A stretch of 64,000 bases of DNA from JANPBY01 sp963851405 (lineage in GTDB: Bacteria > Actinomycetota > Actinomycetes > DATJPE01). Positions within the stretch are counted from its first letter, which is position 1. Each line of letters starts with the position of its first letter. Location: NCBI GenBank assembly GCA_963851405.1, contig CAWKPB010000001.1, positions 186,001 through 250,000 on the forward strand, read 5' to 3'. This document shows positions 17,280 to 24,675 of this stretch, piece by piece. Below the pieces are notes generated by a model. The model ran no database searches and was not told the origin of the DNA. It saw only the letters and a program-made list of their open reading frames with translations. The translations under genes were made by a program, and so were the position numbers.

Positions 17280-17788
17280 TGCAACCCGCTGCTTCCGGCC
17301 GCTGGCTGCCACTGCTACGCACGATGCTCGTAGCCGCGGTCATGGCGGCCGCCGCGATGCCAGGCTCCGCCGTGGCCACGCCCGCGATCTCGCCCGCGCT
17401 TACGACCAAGTCCTCGACCTCCACCGCCGCGACCGTCGAATTCTGGATCGACGGAGACACCGTGGTCACCTCGAAGGGCACCATCCGACTCATCGGCATC
17501 GATACGCCTGAGCGAGGCACCTGCGGCGTCAAGAAGGCCCGTCGCTGGGCCAGGGCTCATGCGCCCGTCGGTTCAACGGTCCGGCTGATCAACCCACCGA
17601 GTGTGATCAACAAGGACAAGTACGACCGAAAGCTGCGCTTCGTCGTGGCGCAGGGACTCGATATCGGGCTGGGCCAGATCCGCCACGGCGCAAAGGCCCG
17701 CTACGACGGTCGCGACGGCTATGACCACCACCCTCGGCAGAAGTCGTATCGGAAGGCTGACGCCAAGCACGCTGACTACCGCTGCTGA
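17279..17788 (+). CDS. Secreted thermonuclease-like nuclease (SNase domain)
   Basis: A 169-residue protein starting with GTG that overlaps the previous TAG. The signal peptide is LLRTMLVAAVMAAAAMPGSA followed by VATP, so cleavage is near residue 34. The mature part has the staphylococcal nuclease core: FWIDGDTVVTSKGTIRLIGI, then DTPERG and YDRKLRFVV, which hold the Asp and Arg residues used for Ca-dependent cleavage. The C-terminus HPRQKSYRKADAKHADYRC is basic. It probably degrades DNA or RNA outside the cell. Overlap with the immunity-like gene suggests co-expression. Confidence 0.8.
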   Translation: MQPAASGRWLPLLRTMLVAAVMAAAAMPGSAVATPAISPALTTKSSTSTAATVEFWIDGDTVVTSKGTIRLIGIDTPERGTCGVKKARRWARAHAPVGSTVRLINPPSVINKDKYDRKLRFVVAQGLDIGLGQIRHGAKARYDGRDGYDHHPRQKSYRKADAKHADYRC

Positions 17789-18093
17789 GCCTCCACTACT
17801 GAGCCCGCCCCGGATCGGTCACCGACGGAGCCGCACAGCATGGGCGTCAGGCACGACGTACGGTCCTGACTCGCCGGCCGCGTCCGGCAGCGCCGACAAC
17901 TCCTCGGCGACGGAGCCCGTAGCGGGGCCGGAAGGGCCGGCCCTACTCAGGCCATCCCGTGCAGGCGTGAGCCGCGCACTCGAACACGACGACTGAGACG
18001 CTCGACTGACCGACGCCTCGCCCTGCTGGCGCCCTACCCTCCGCAGTGGGGGAGGTTCGCCGCGCTAGAAGCGCGTTACCCCAACGCGAGGGG
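17789..18093. other. Convergent intergenic region
   Basis: 305 bases between the nuclease stop and the HNH gene stop. It holds a perfect 12-bp palindrome AGGGCCGGCCCT (17933-17944) and two overlapping short hairpins at its right end. A 91-codon open frame across it has no protein-like composition. Confidence 0.4.
18061..18088. terminator. Overlapping hairpins downstream of the HNH gene
   Basis: CGCGCT-AGA-AGCGCG (18061-18075) and CGCGTT-ACCCC-AACGCG (18072-18088) share bases and are mutually exclusive stems just past the HNH stop. There is no T-tract; a weak transcription end is possible. Confidence 0.3.
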
Positions 18094-19395
18094 TCACACG
18101 AGGGTGGGTTGGCGGGGCCAGGTGGTGCCGTAGTGGTGGCTTCCGGTGTCGCTTGGGCTGGTGAAGCGCAGGCCGCTGTCGGGGAGGAGTTCGGCGGTGA
18201 TGTCTCGGGCGTGGACCCAGTCGTGGTGGGCCCAGCACAGGAGGTATCCGTTGTCGACGCTGGTCGCGCCGCCCAGGAGCCAGGACACTCGGTGGTGTCC
18301 CTGACACAGCCGGGGTGGGGCGTTGCACCCCGGGGCTCTGCACCCACCGTCTCTGGCGTCGAGGGCTCGGCGTCTGGGTCCGGTGAAGGTGCGTTGGGTG
18401 CGTCCGACGTCGAGGACGTGGCTGTGGGGTCCGAACACGATCCGGGTGACGTCACTGTCACACGCGACCCGTTCCAGGACACTGCGCGGGAGTGGGGTGT
18501 TGGTTTCTTGCAGGACCGCGGGGTCCAGCCCGGTCACCCCGGGCATCGCGGTCAACGTGTTCCAGTCGACGTGGACCACGAGTTGGGGGCGGACCCCACC
18601 GGAGGTGCCCAACCCGGGTGAGTTGAACGCCAACTGGGTCAACGTCGCCAACGCGTCATGACGACGCCGCGACGGAGACCGGCCATCGTCGTTCGCCGGC
18701 ACCCCGATCACCGCGGCCAGCGCTGTGGACAGGGCCTCACCGACCTCCGGAGTCGCGAACCCCCGGATGTGGGTGCCATCCATGGTGTGCGCGAGATCAA
18801 AGTGGTAGTCGTCGTCGGCGGCGCGACGTTTCGCGTCCTCAGCGTCGGGGTCGACCCGATACGCCCACTTCGCGACGAACACCTTGAAGTCATCCACCGC
18901 GAGCCCAGAGTGGTCCAGCAGGAAACTCTCGCCCCGGTCGGGGTCAGCCAGCGCCTCGACCCGCGCCGGGGAGCCGCACGCACCACGGGACAACACGAAC
19001 GCGTGCTCCACGCTGACCTCACCGCGACGGAGTGCTTCCGCCGTGAGCGGCAGCACCGTCGAAAGACGGTCCGCGAGCTTCAAATCAGACCCGACCTTCG
19101 CCCCCGACGCCCCCGTCGTGCGCTGCAGGAACGCCTTCGCGCTCCTCGACCCATCCAAACCCCACACCCCCGAATCGCGGACCACCCGAGTCGCGGTCAG
19201 GCTCGACGCTGACAACCGGGCCTGGATCTGGCCCGAAGTGGTGACGTACTCAACGGCTTCGGTCCCACTGAGGTCGGACAGGTCATACCCAGCGAACTCC
19301 GCCGACGCCGCGTCGAGGAAACGCAGAGCAGCCATCGGGCCACCCGCAGGAAGCAACGACCCAGCCGAAGGCGCAGACGCATCCATCACCGTCAC
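18094..19395 (-). CDS. DUF222 / HNH endonuclease-domain protein (13E12 type)
   Basis: A 433-residue protein. Residues ~20-310 form the helical DUF222 region. The C-terminal HNH domain (~340-410) reads GGCRAPGCNAPPRLCQGHHR, then VSWLLGGATSVDNGYLLCWA and HHDWVH, with the Zn-binding Cys set and catalytic His. The family occurs in many copies in actinomycetes (REP13E12 in mycobacteria). Its molecular role is not settled; in M. tuberculosis some copies are SOS-regulated. The ATG overlaps the stop of the upstream small gene (19392-19395). Confidence 0.9.
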   Translation of the reverse strand: MTVMDASAPSAGSLLPAGGPMAALRFLDAASAEFAGYDLSDLSGTEAVEYVTTSGQIQARLSASSLTATRVVRDSGVWGLDGSRSAKAFLQRTTGASGAKVGSDLKLADRLSTVLPLTAEALRRGEVSVEHAFVLSRGACGSPARVEALADPDRGESFLLDHSGLAVDDFKVFVAKWAYRVDPDAEDAKRRAADDDYHFDLAHTMDGTHIRGFATPEVGEALSTALAAVIGVPANDDGRSPSRRRHDALATLTQLAFNSPGLGTSGGVRPQLVVHVDWNTLTAMPGVTGLDPAVLQETNTPLPRSVLERVACDSDVTRIVFGPHSHVLDVGRTQRTFTGPRRRALDARDGGCRAPGCNAPPRLCQGHHRVSWLLGGATSVDNGYLLCWAHHDWVHARDITAELLPDSGLRFTSPSDTGSHHYGTTWPRQPTLV

Positions 19396-19784
19396 CGGAG
19401 CTCACCCCCGACCGGGCCCCACAACGAGGACCCGTTCGCGCGCCACACGGCAAGCAGCAAGGCCGCGCCCACCCGGGCACGGGCCAGAGTCTCCTCCGCG
19501 ACCAGCATCTCAGCGCCCCGAAGGGAGTTCCCGGACGGGGCAGCACCCGCCAGGTCACCGGCCGCAGGCCTCGCCGCCCGCGCGATGGACTCCAGTCGAG
19601 CCTTCAACACGCCCAGGGCTACCAGCAGCTGCACACACTCCTGTGCCGACAATTGCGCGGGATCATGATTGACGAGCCCGGCAACTGCGTCGGCTAGCAA
19701 GCGCGCGTGCGTGACCACCGATCCGGGCGCCGCGGCGGTGGCCACCGTTGATAGCGACGCGAGCTGTTGCTCTGGAGCGTTCAT
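19392..19784 (-). CDS. Small helical protein coupled to the HNH gene
   Basis: A 130-residue Ala/Leu-rich protein with predicted helices: THARLLADAVAGLVNHDPAQ, then ECVQLLVALGVLKARLESIA and ARVGAALLLAVW. No signal or membrane segment. The ATGA junction couples it to the HNH gene. I do not recognise a family; position and composition suggest a partner or a detached part of the DUF222 protein. Confidence 0.6.
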   Translation of the reverse strand: MNAPEQQLASLSTVATAAAPGSVVTHARLLADAVAGLVNHDPAQLSAQECVQLLVALGVLKARLESIARAARPAAGDLAGAAPSGNSLRGAEMLVAEETLARARVGAALLLAVWRANGSSLWGPVGGELR

Positions 19785-20251
19785 CTGCGGTCACCTCCAC
19801 GCGCGCGGCCGGCGCGATCAGGCCCGTCTGGCGTCGGTCTCGCCAATCCAGGAACCGAACCGGGAACGGAACCCCGGAGGAACTGGAAGGACGGGAGCAC
19901 GAACCGGACGGAACGACGATCAAGGGGGCTGGGCGCCGCTCTTGGGGCGCCGACCGGGAGGAGGTCCCGGCTCTCGTGAGGGCTCTTCGGCCCGACTCAC
20001 TTATTTGAACGTATGAACTATTCTGCCAGACCCCACCGACAACCCGCAACCCCAAAACGCAGGTGTGCACAAAAGAATCACGGGAGCTTCGTCTCGCCCG
20101 CGACCAGCCCTGCAAGCTCAGGTCCCGAGCACTCAGGTGGCGAGGGGCCAAGCTCTGGACCGTTGTCGGTGGCCCGTCCTAGGCTCGTATCAACGGGTTG
20201 CTCGCGCACCGCCCATACCGCCCAATCGTCCAGCCCCCTGGAGGACCTCTC
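19785..20251. other. Divergent intergenic region with a degenerate SOS-box-like site
   Basis: 467 bases between the HNH operon and the VOC gene. Around 19850-19960 it is rich in GGAAC repeats. At 20005-20020 the minus strand reads TAGTTCATACGTTCAA, matching 11 of 16 positions of TCGAACATATGTTCGA. A short AT-rich patch around it is the best promoter candidate for the HNH pair. No gene seen. Confidence 0.35.
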
Positions 20252-21018
20252 ATGACTACACGCACCGAGCCCTGGGCTCCTGGCACGCCGAACTGGATCG
20301 ACCTGGCAACGACCGATCGAGCGGCCGCCGACGCGTTCTATAGCAAGGTGCTCGGCTGGAGCGTTCGCGACACCGGTGAGGAGTTCGGTCACTACGGAAT
20401 GGCGGAGATCGACGGTCAACCCATCGCAGGGATGGCCGCCAAACAGCCCCACGACCCCCTACCCGCACGCTGGACGACCTACATCGCGACGGCCGACGCC
20501 GACGCAACGGTCGACGCGGTCAAGACCAACGGCGGCACCGTCATGGCCGGCCCGTTCGACGTCGGCAACGAAGGACGAATGGCGCTCGCGCTCGACCCCA
20601 CCGGCGCCGAGTTCGGCATCTGGCAATCCGGCCAACACTTCGGCTACCGGCACGTGAACGAGCCGGGTGGCGTGGTCTGGAACCACCTGTCCACGGGCGA
20701 CCTCTCCGGGCCAAGGAGTTCTACTCGGCAGTCTTCGGATACACCTACTCCGGGTCAGGCGACATGGTCACCATCGACGGCGACGGCCCCGGGGACACCG
20801 TTGGCGGGATGAGCGGCCTGGAGCCTGGCAACGCAGACGCCAAGCCTGCGTGGTCGGTGACCTTCTCCGTGGTCGACGCCGACGCCACGGCGAAGCTCGC
20901 CACCGAGGCCGGCGGCACCATCGTCTTCGGGCCCCAAGACACCGACTGGGGCCGGATGGCGACCATCCGCGACCCCCAAGGCGTGGACTTCGGAGTGGCA
21001 GGCACCTCGGCGCCTTAG
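20252..21018 (+). CDS. Two-domain VOC (glyoxalase-like) protein, one frameshift
   Basis: GGAGG precedes the ATG. The first VOC domain (residues ~10-130) runs GTPNWIDLATTDRAAADAFY through LALDPTGAEFGIWQ. The second starts VVWNHLSTGDLSG, but near 20708 one base is missing. The frame then continues as KEFYSAVFGYTYSGSGDMVT to IRDPQGVDFGVAGTSAP at 21018. Restored length is ~256 residues. This duplicated VOC layout is common in actinomycetes; some relatives are called hydroxylases or bleomycin-resistance-like, but function here is unknown. A deletion or sequencing error is equally possible. Confidence 0.75.
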
Positions 21019-21101
21019 GCGTGGGGCGGGTGGCCGTGGAGTTCCGAGACCTCACGAGGCACCCGCTTCCAGCCACTGCTCGAAGGTGCCACCATGGCGA
21101 T

Positions 21102-21989
21102 GTGCCCGCCCACGAACCACCGGATCTCGGCGAGTTGTACGTCGCTCACGCGGCGCGCCTGACCCGGTCGCTGCACGGCCTGTGCGCCGACCAAGCGGAG
21201 GATGTCGTCCAGGAGGCCTACGCCATCGCAGCGCGCCGGTGGGCTCACGTCGCCACGTGCGACGAGCCGGTGGCTTGGATCACCACTGTGGCCACTCGTT
21301 TGGCGTGGCGCACGAAGCAACGCGAATCCGACAGGCGCCATCGAGAGACCAAAGCCGGGGCCCACCCCTCGCCGAATTCCTCGCCGTTGCCCCCCGACCC
21401 AGATCTTGAACGAGCTGTGGCCTCTTTGCCACGCCAGCAGTCGGAGGCGGTACGGCGGTACTACCTCGAGGATCGCCCCGTGGCCGAGATCGCTCGCGCG
21501 TTGGGCGTCCCCGAAGCCACGGTCAAGACATGGCTTCGTCGAGCCCGCATCGCTCTGGGAGAAAGGCTGGGAGATCTTTCCGGGCGATGGGTGAGCGAGG
21601 AGTCGGTCGGGCCGGACTGGTGCGCCGCCTGGATGCGCGACCACCATCTGAGCCGCCAGACCGACGCGATCTTGGCGCATATGCCTCGCCGACGGGCACG
21701 ATGGGTACTCGAAGTGGCCGATGGGTCCTTCTGGTTCGGCACGGACGCGGGCGAGCACTTCGACCACGGCACTCACCGTGTGTGCGGCAACGCCCTCACT
21801 CACCACCAAGAGCCCGACCCGCCCAGTGACACGTCCTACGCGGTCGAGCGCGACGGCGATCGTCTGCGTCTTCGTGTCCGTGAGACCTCCGTGCCCGCTG
21901 TCGGGGGGGTGGCCGCGCTGATCCACGAACGGTTGATCCACCACCTGCCACTTTCCTACGCAGGTGCGATCTCTGCTCAGACCAGCTGA
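21102..21989 (+). CDS. ECF-type RNA polymerase sigma factor with C-terminal extension
   Basis: About 295 residues from GTG at 21102. Sigma region 2 is ADQAEDVVQEAYAIAARRWA. Region 4 is LPRQQSEAVRRYYLEDRPVA followed by EIARALGVPEATVKTWLRRA. A ~120-residue C-terminal extension (MPRRRARWVLEVADGSFWFG onward) is not typical of minimal ECF factors and may be a sensory or inhibitory part. The frame is open further upstream; GTG at 21102 was chosen because family similarity starts just after it. No anti-sigma gene adjoins. Confidence 0.7.
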   Translation: MPAHEPPDLGELYVAHAARLTRSLHGLCADQAEDVVQEAYAIAARRWAHVATCDEPVAWITTVATRLAWRTKQRESDRRHRETKAGAHPSPNSSPLPPDPDLERAVASLPRQQSEAVRRYYLEDRPVAEIARALGVPEATVKTWLRRARIALGERLGDLSGRWVSEESVGPDWCAAWMRDHHLSRQTDAILAHMPRRRARWVLEVADGSFWFGTDAGEHFDHGTHRVCGNALTHHQEPDPPSDTSYAVERDGDRLRLRVRETSVPAVGGVAALIHERLIHHLPLSYAGAISAQTS

Positions 21990-22066
21990 AACCTAGAGAA
22001 GCCCTCATGCCTCATCTGTGGTGAGAGCGCGTCCACCCGGGATGCGCAACCACGGAGGCGGGACGG

Positions 22067-23080
22067 ATGAATCGGCGGGTCGGGGTAGTGGCGGGGCTTG
22101 TGGCGACGGCGCTTGTGGTGTCGGGCTGCACGTCGGGGGGATCCGCGGATGCAACGCCCACCTCCCCGGCAAGCGACGCCGCCTCACTCTCGCCGGCGGA
22201 ATCGCCTGGGAGCGACTCGACCGAGGGACTGCTCGTCTATCAGTGGGAGGCGTCATCTGGCAGCGACAGTGTGACCTTCGCGTCGGCCGACGGGACCGCG
22301 GCCCAGGCTGTGCTCCCCGAAGGCGTCGCGCAGGGGTTCCACCCCGACTGGTCACCGGACGGGACCCAGGTTGTTTTCGCGGATCAGGACACCGGACTGT
22401 GGGTCATGGCGGCGGACGGCTCCACCTCCAAGCGCGTTCACGACTGCTCGGACTGCGACTACCCAGCATGGTCCCCGGACGGGGCGAGCATCCTCTTCAC
22501 GCAGTACGTCCTCGGTGGTGACGGACCGCCCAAGGCCTCGACGATCGAGGCACTCGACCTGGAATCTGCCAAGACGACCAAGATCATCAAGGAGTCGTCT
22601 CCTCGGCTGGTGGATGTGGCGCGCTGGTCTCCGGACGGAACGCGGATCGTCTATGGCATCGACCAATTCGACGCCGCCGGGGACGAGACCGGATCGGCGA
22701 TCGCCGTCGTGAAGTCGACTGGTGGCAATCCCAAGGTCTTGACCAACTTTGGTGACTACGCCTACTACCCGGACTGGAGCCCCGACGGGTCGACCATCGT
22801 CTACAGCGTGGAGACGGTCCAGTACGCCGCCCAGAAGCCGGACTGGGCCGACACCTGGGACTTGTGGACCATCGACCCCAACGGATCGGGCGCAAGACGG
22901 CTGACGGCTGTCGACCAGGGCATCCGCCTGTGGCAGCCGACGTGGGCACCAGATGGCTCGGCTGTCTACGCGACTCAGGACTCAGCAGCCGCCAGGGAGG
23001 CGGTGCGAGTCGAACTCGACGGTACGGTCGGACCGGGCCTCACTGGGGCGACGCACGTACGCCTGCAGCCCACAGGATGA
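22067..23080 (+). CDS. Lipoprotein with TolB-like beta-propeller
   Basis: A 337-residue protein. The lipobox is VVSGC with Cys at residue 21. A Ser/Thr/Pro linker follows, then repeated PD40/WD40-like blades, each with a WSPDG motif (HPDWSPDGTQVVFAD, YPAWSPDGASILFT, VARWSPDGTRIVYG, YPDWSPDGSTIVYS, QPTWAPDGSAVYA). GGAGG lies 8 bases before the ATG. Exported and membrane-anchored, it probably mediates protein interactions. No TolQRA genes are near, so a Tol role is not implied. Confidence 0.8.
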   Translation: MNRRVGVVAGLVATALVVSGCTSGGSADATPTSPASDAASLSPAESPGSDSTEGLLVYQWEASSGSDSVTFASADGTAAQAVLPEGVAQGFHPDWSPDGTQVVFADQDTGLWVMAADGSTSKRVHDCSDCDYPAWSPDGASILFTQYVLGGDGPPKASTIEALDLESAKTTKIIKESSPRLVDVARWSPDGTRIVYGIDQFDAAGDETGSAIAVVKSTGGNPKVLTNFGDYAYYPDWSPDGSTIVYSVETVQYAAQKPDWADTWDLWTIDPNGSGARRLTAVDQGIRLWQPTWAPDGSAVYATQDSAAAREAVRVELDGTVGPGLTGATHVRLQPTG

Positions 23081-23123
23081 GCCGACGGAGCACTCGAGCA
23101 ATCAGCGGTCGAGCCAGAAACAG

Positions 23124-24059
23124 CTAGCTCGGGTTCGAACGCCGTTCCCACTCGATCCACCGGGAGACGACGCGATAGCCGAGCGACTGGTTGACCTTCA
23201 TCATCGCGGCGTTGGTCTCGTCGTTGAAGGTGAAGGCCACGGTCGCCCCGGCGAGCCCTGCGCGATGGAGGCTGTGCGACTTCAGCAGCTTCGCAAGGCC
23301 CCGCCCCCGATAGGGGCGGCGGACTCCGGTGAGGTGGTTCTGCGCACGCCCGCTCGGCCGGTCTATCTGCAGCATGGTCATGCCCGCGAGCTCGCCGTCG
23401 ACGTACACCGCCAAGCTGGTGTCGTCATCGGCAGACAGCGAGCGCCACACATTCGCGGTCCAGCGCTCGAGGGTGATTCCGTCCGTGCCATAGCTGCCCG
23501 GGAGGTCGCGTGAGACCTCCAGGTCGAGCGCGTGCAACGGAGCAGGATCATCGATCTCACCGAACGCCAGCAACGTGACGCCGTGGGGCAGCGGCTGCGC
23601 TGCCACCGCACGCGGATCGACCGACGAGCCGTTTTGGCTGTGCGTCTGGACGAAGTCGAACGCGCGCGCCAGCCCCTGCTGCGCCGTGCCATCCGGCGAC
23701 GTGGCCTGCACCCGCGTGACGCCAACGCCCTCCAGGTGGGCCAGTGCACGCGCGGTCAGCTCACGACCAACACCGCGGCGCCGCTGGTCGATCCGCACGA
23801 CTACCTCGACGGTCCCCGTGTCGGGCTCGGCACCGGTCCAATTCTTGGAAGCGGTGCACCAACCCACCATCTCGCCGTCGATCTCGGCGGCCATCAGCAG
23901 CAGGTGTCCCTCTGGTGGCGTGTCGGCGAGCCACGTCCGCATCCCCTCGGCCGTCACGATGGTGTCGTTGGTGGCCGCGGCGCCGAGGACGGCCGCGGCC
24001 GCAAGATCATCCAGCGTCGCCAGCCGTACGGCTATCCGCTCGGACTCAGGCGGGGACAC
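23124..24059 (-). CDS. Tandem GNAT acetyltransferase
   Basis: A 311-residue protein starting with GTG. The N-terminal GNAT domain (~8-150) has the acetyl-CoA loop VVVRIDQRRRGVGRELTARA. The C-terminal domain (~165-305) has GVRRPYRGRGLAKLLKSHSL and the family end FNDETNAAMMKVNQSLGYRV. Both domains keep the Q/R-x-x-G-x-G/A loop. The two-domain form resembles mycothiol synthase-like and other uncharacterised actinobacterial acetyltransferases. The substrate is unknown. Confidence 0.8.
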   Translation of the reverse strand: MSPPESERIAVRLATLDDLAAAAVLGAAATNDTIVTAEGMRTWLADTPPEGHLLLMAAEIDGEMVGWCTASKNWTGAEPDTGTVEVVVRIDQRRRGVGRELTARALAHLEGVGVTRVQATSPDGTAQQGLARAFDFVQTHSQNGSSVDPRAVAAQPLPHGVTLLAFGEIDDPAPLHALDLEVSRDLPGSYGTDGITLERWTANVWRSLSADDDTSLAVYVDGELAGMTMLQIDRPSGRAQNHLTGVRRPYRGRGLAKLLKSHSLHRAGLAGATVAFTFNDETNAAMMKVNQSLGYRVVSRWIEWERRSNPS

Positions 24060-24140
24060 GCGCGAACGCTATCGGCGTCTTACCAAGGAGGCGATCTACC
24101 GCAGGAGGTGGACACGAGTTCTTGTGACACGATCCGGCGC

Positions 24141-24656
24141 ATGACTTGGACCGCACCGACCGTCGAACGATCCCCGAGCCCCAAGCTGGTCGACGAGCGC
24201 GCGGCCCTGCAAGGTTGGCTCGACTTCCACCGCGAGACGCTGCTGTGGAAGTGCCAAGGCCTCACCCACGCGCAGCTGGCGATGCGCGCGATTCCTCCGT
24301 CGCGGCTGTCGCTGCTGGGGCTGGTACGCCACATGGCCGAGGTCGAGGCTTGGTGGTTCCGGACGCACGTGGTCGGTCAGCCGTCACATGGCTTCTTCGG
24401 CCTTCAGGACGAGGACGACTTCGAGAATCTCGACTCAGTCCCCGCCGAGGAGGCCTTCGCGACCTATGCCGACCAATGCCGGCTCGCGGACGCAGCCGTT
24501 GCCGACGTCCCGCTTGAGCAGACCTTCCCGGCGCCGTGGGGCAACGGTGACCTCGACCTGCGATGGGTCTACATCCACATGATCGAGGAGTACGCGCGAC
24601 ACAACGGTCACGCTGACCTGATCCGCGAGTTGGTGGACGGCGTCACCGGCGACTGA
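24141..24656 (+). CDS. DinB-like (DUF664) protein
   Basis: A 171-residue four-helix protein: LQGWLDFHRETLLWKCQGLT, then RLSLLGLVRHMAEVEAWWFR and WVYIHMIEEYARHNGHADLI. The three His residues placed as in DinB/YfiT metal-dependent proteins (RHMAEVE, HMIEEYARHNGH) are present. The family includes mycothiol-dependent and other metal enzymes; the activity here is unknown. Its stop is 19 bases from that of the convergent SNF2 gene. Confidence 0.8.
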   Translation: MTWTAPTVERSPSPKLVDERAALQGWLDFHRETLLWKCQGLTHAQLAMRAIPPSRLSLLGLVRHMAEVEAWWFRTHVVGQPSHGFFGLQDEDDFENLDSVPAEEAFATYADQCRLADAAVADVPLEQTFPAPWGNGDLDLRWVYIHMIEEYARHNGHADLIRELVDGVTGD

Positions 24657-24675
24657 TCGGTGGCGTTCGTCGGTC

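Noticed and set aside
17721..17996. 91-codon open frame overlapping the nuclease gene end
   Set aside because: Ser/Ala/Pro-rich shadow frame; overlaps a well-supported gene.
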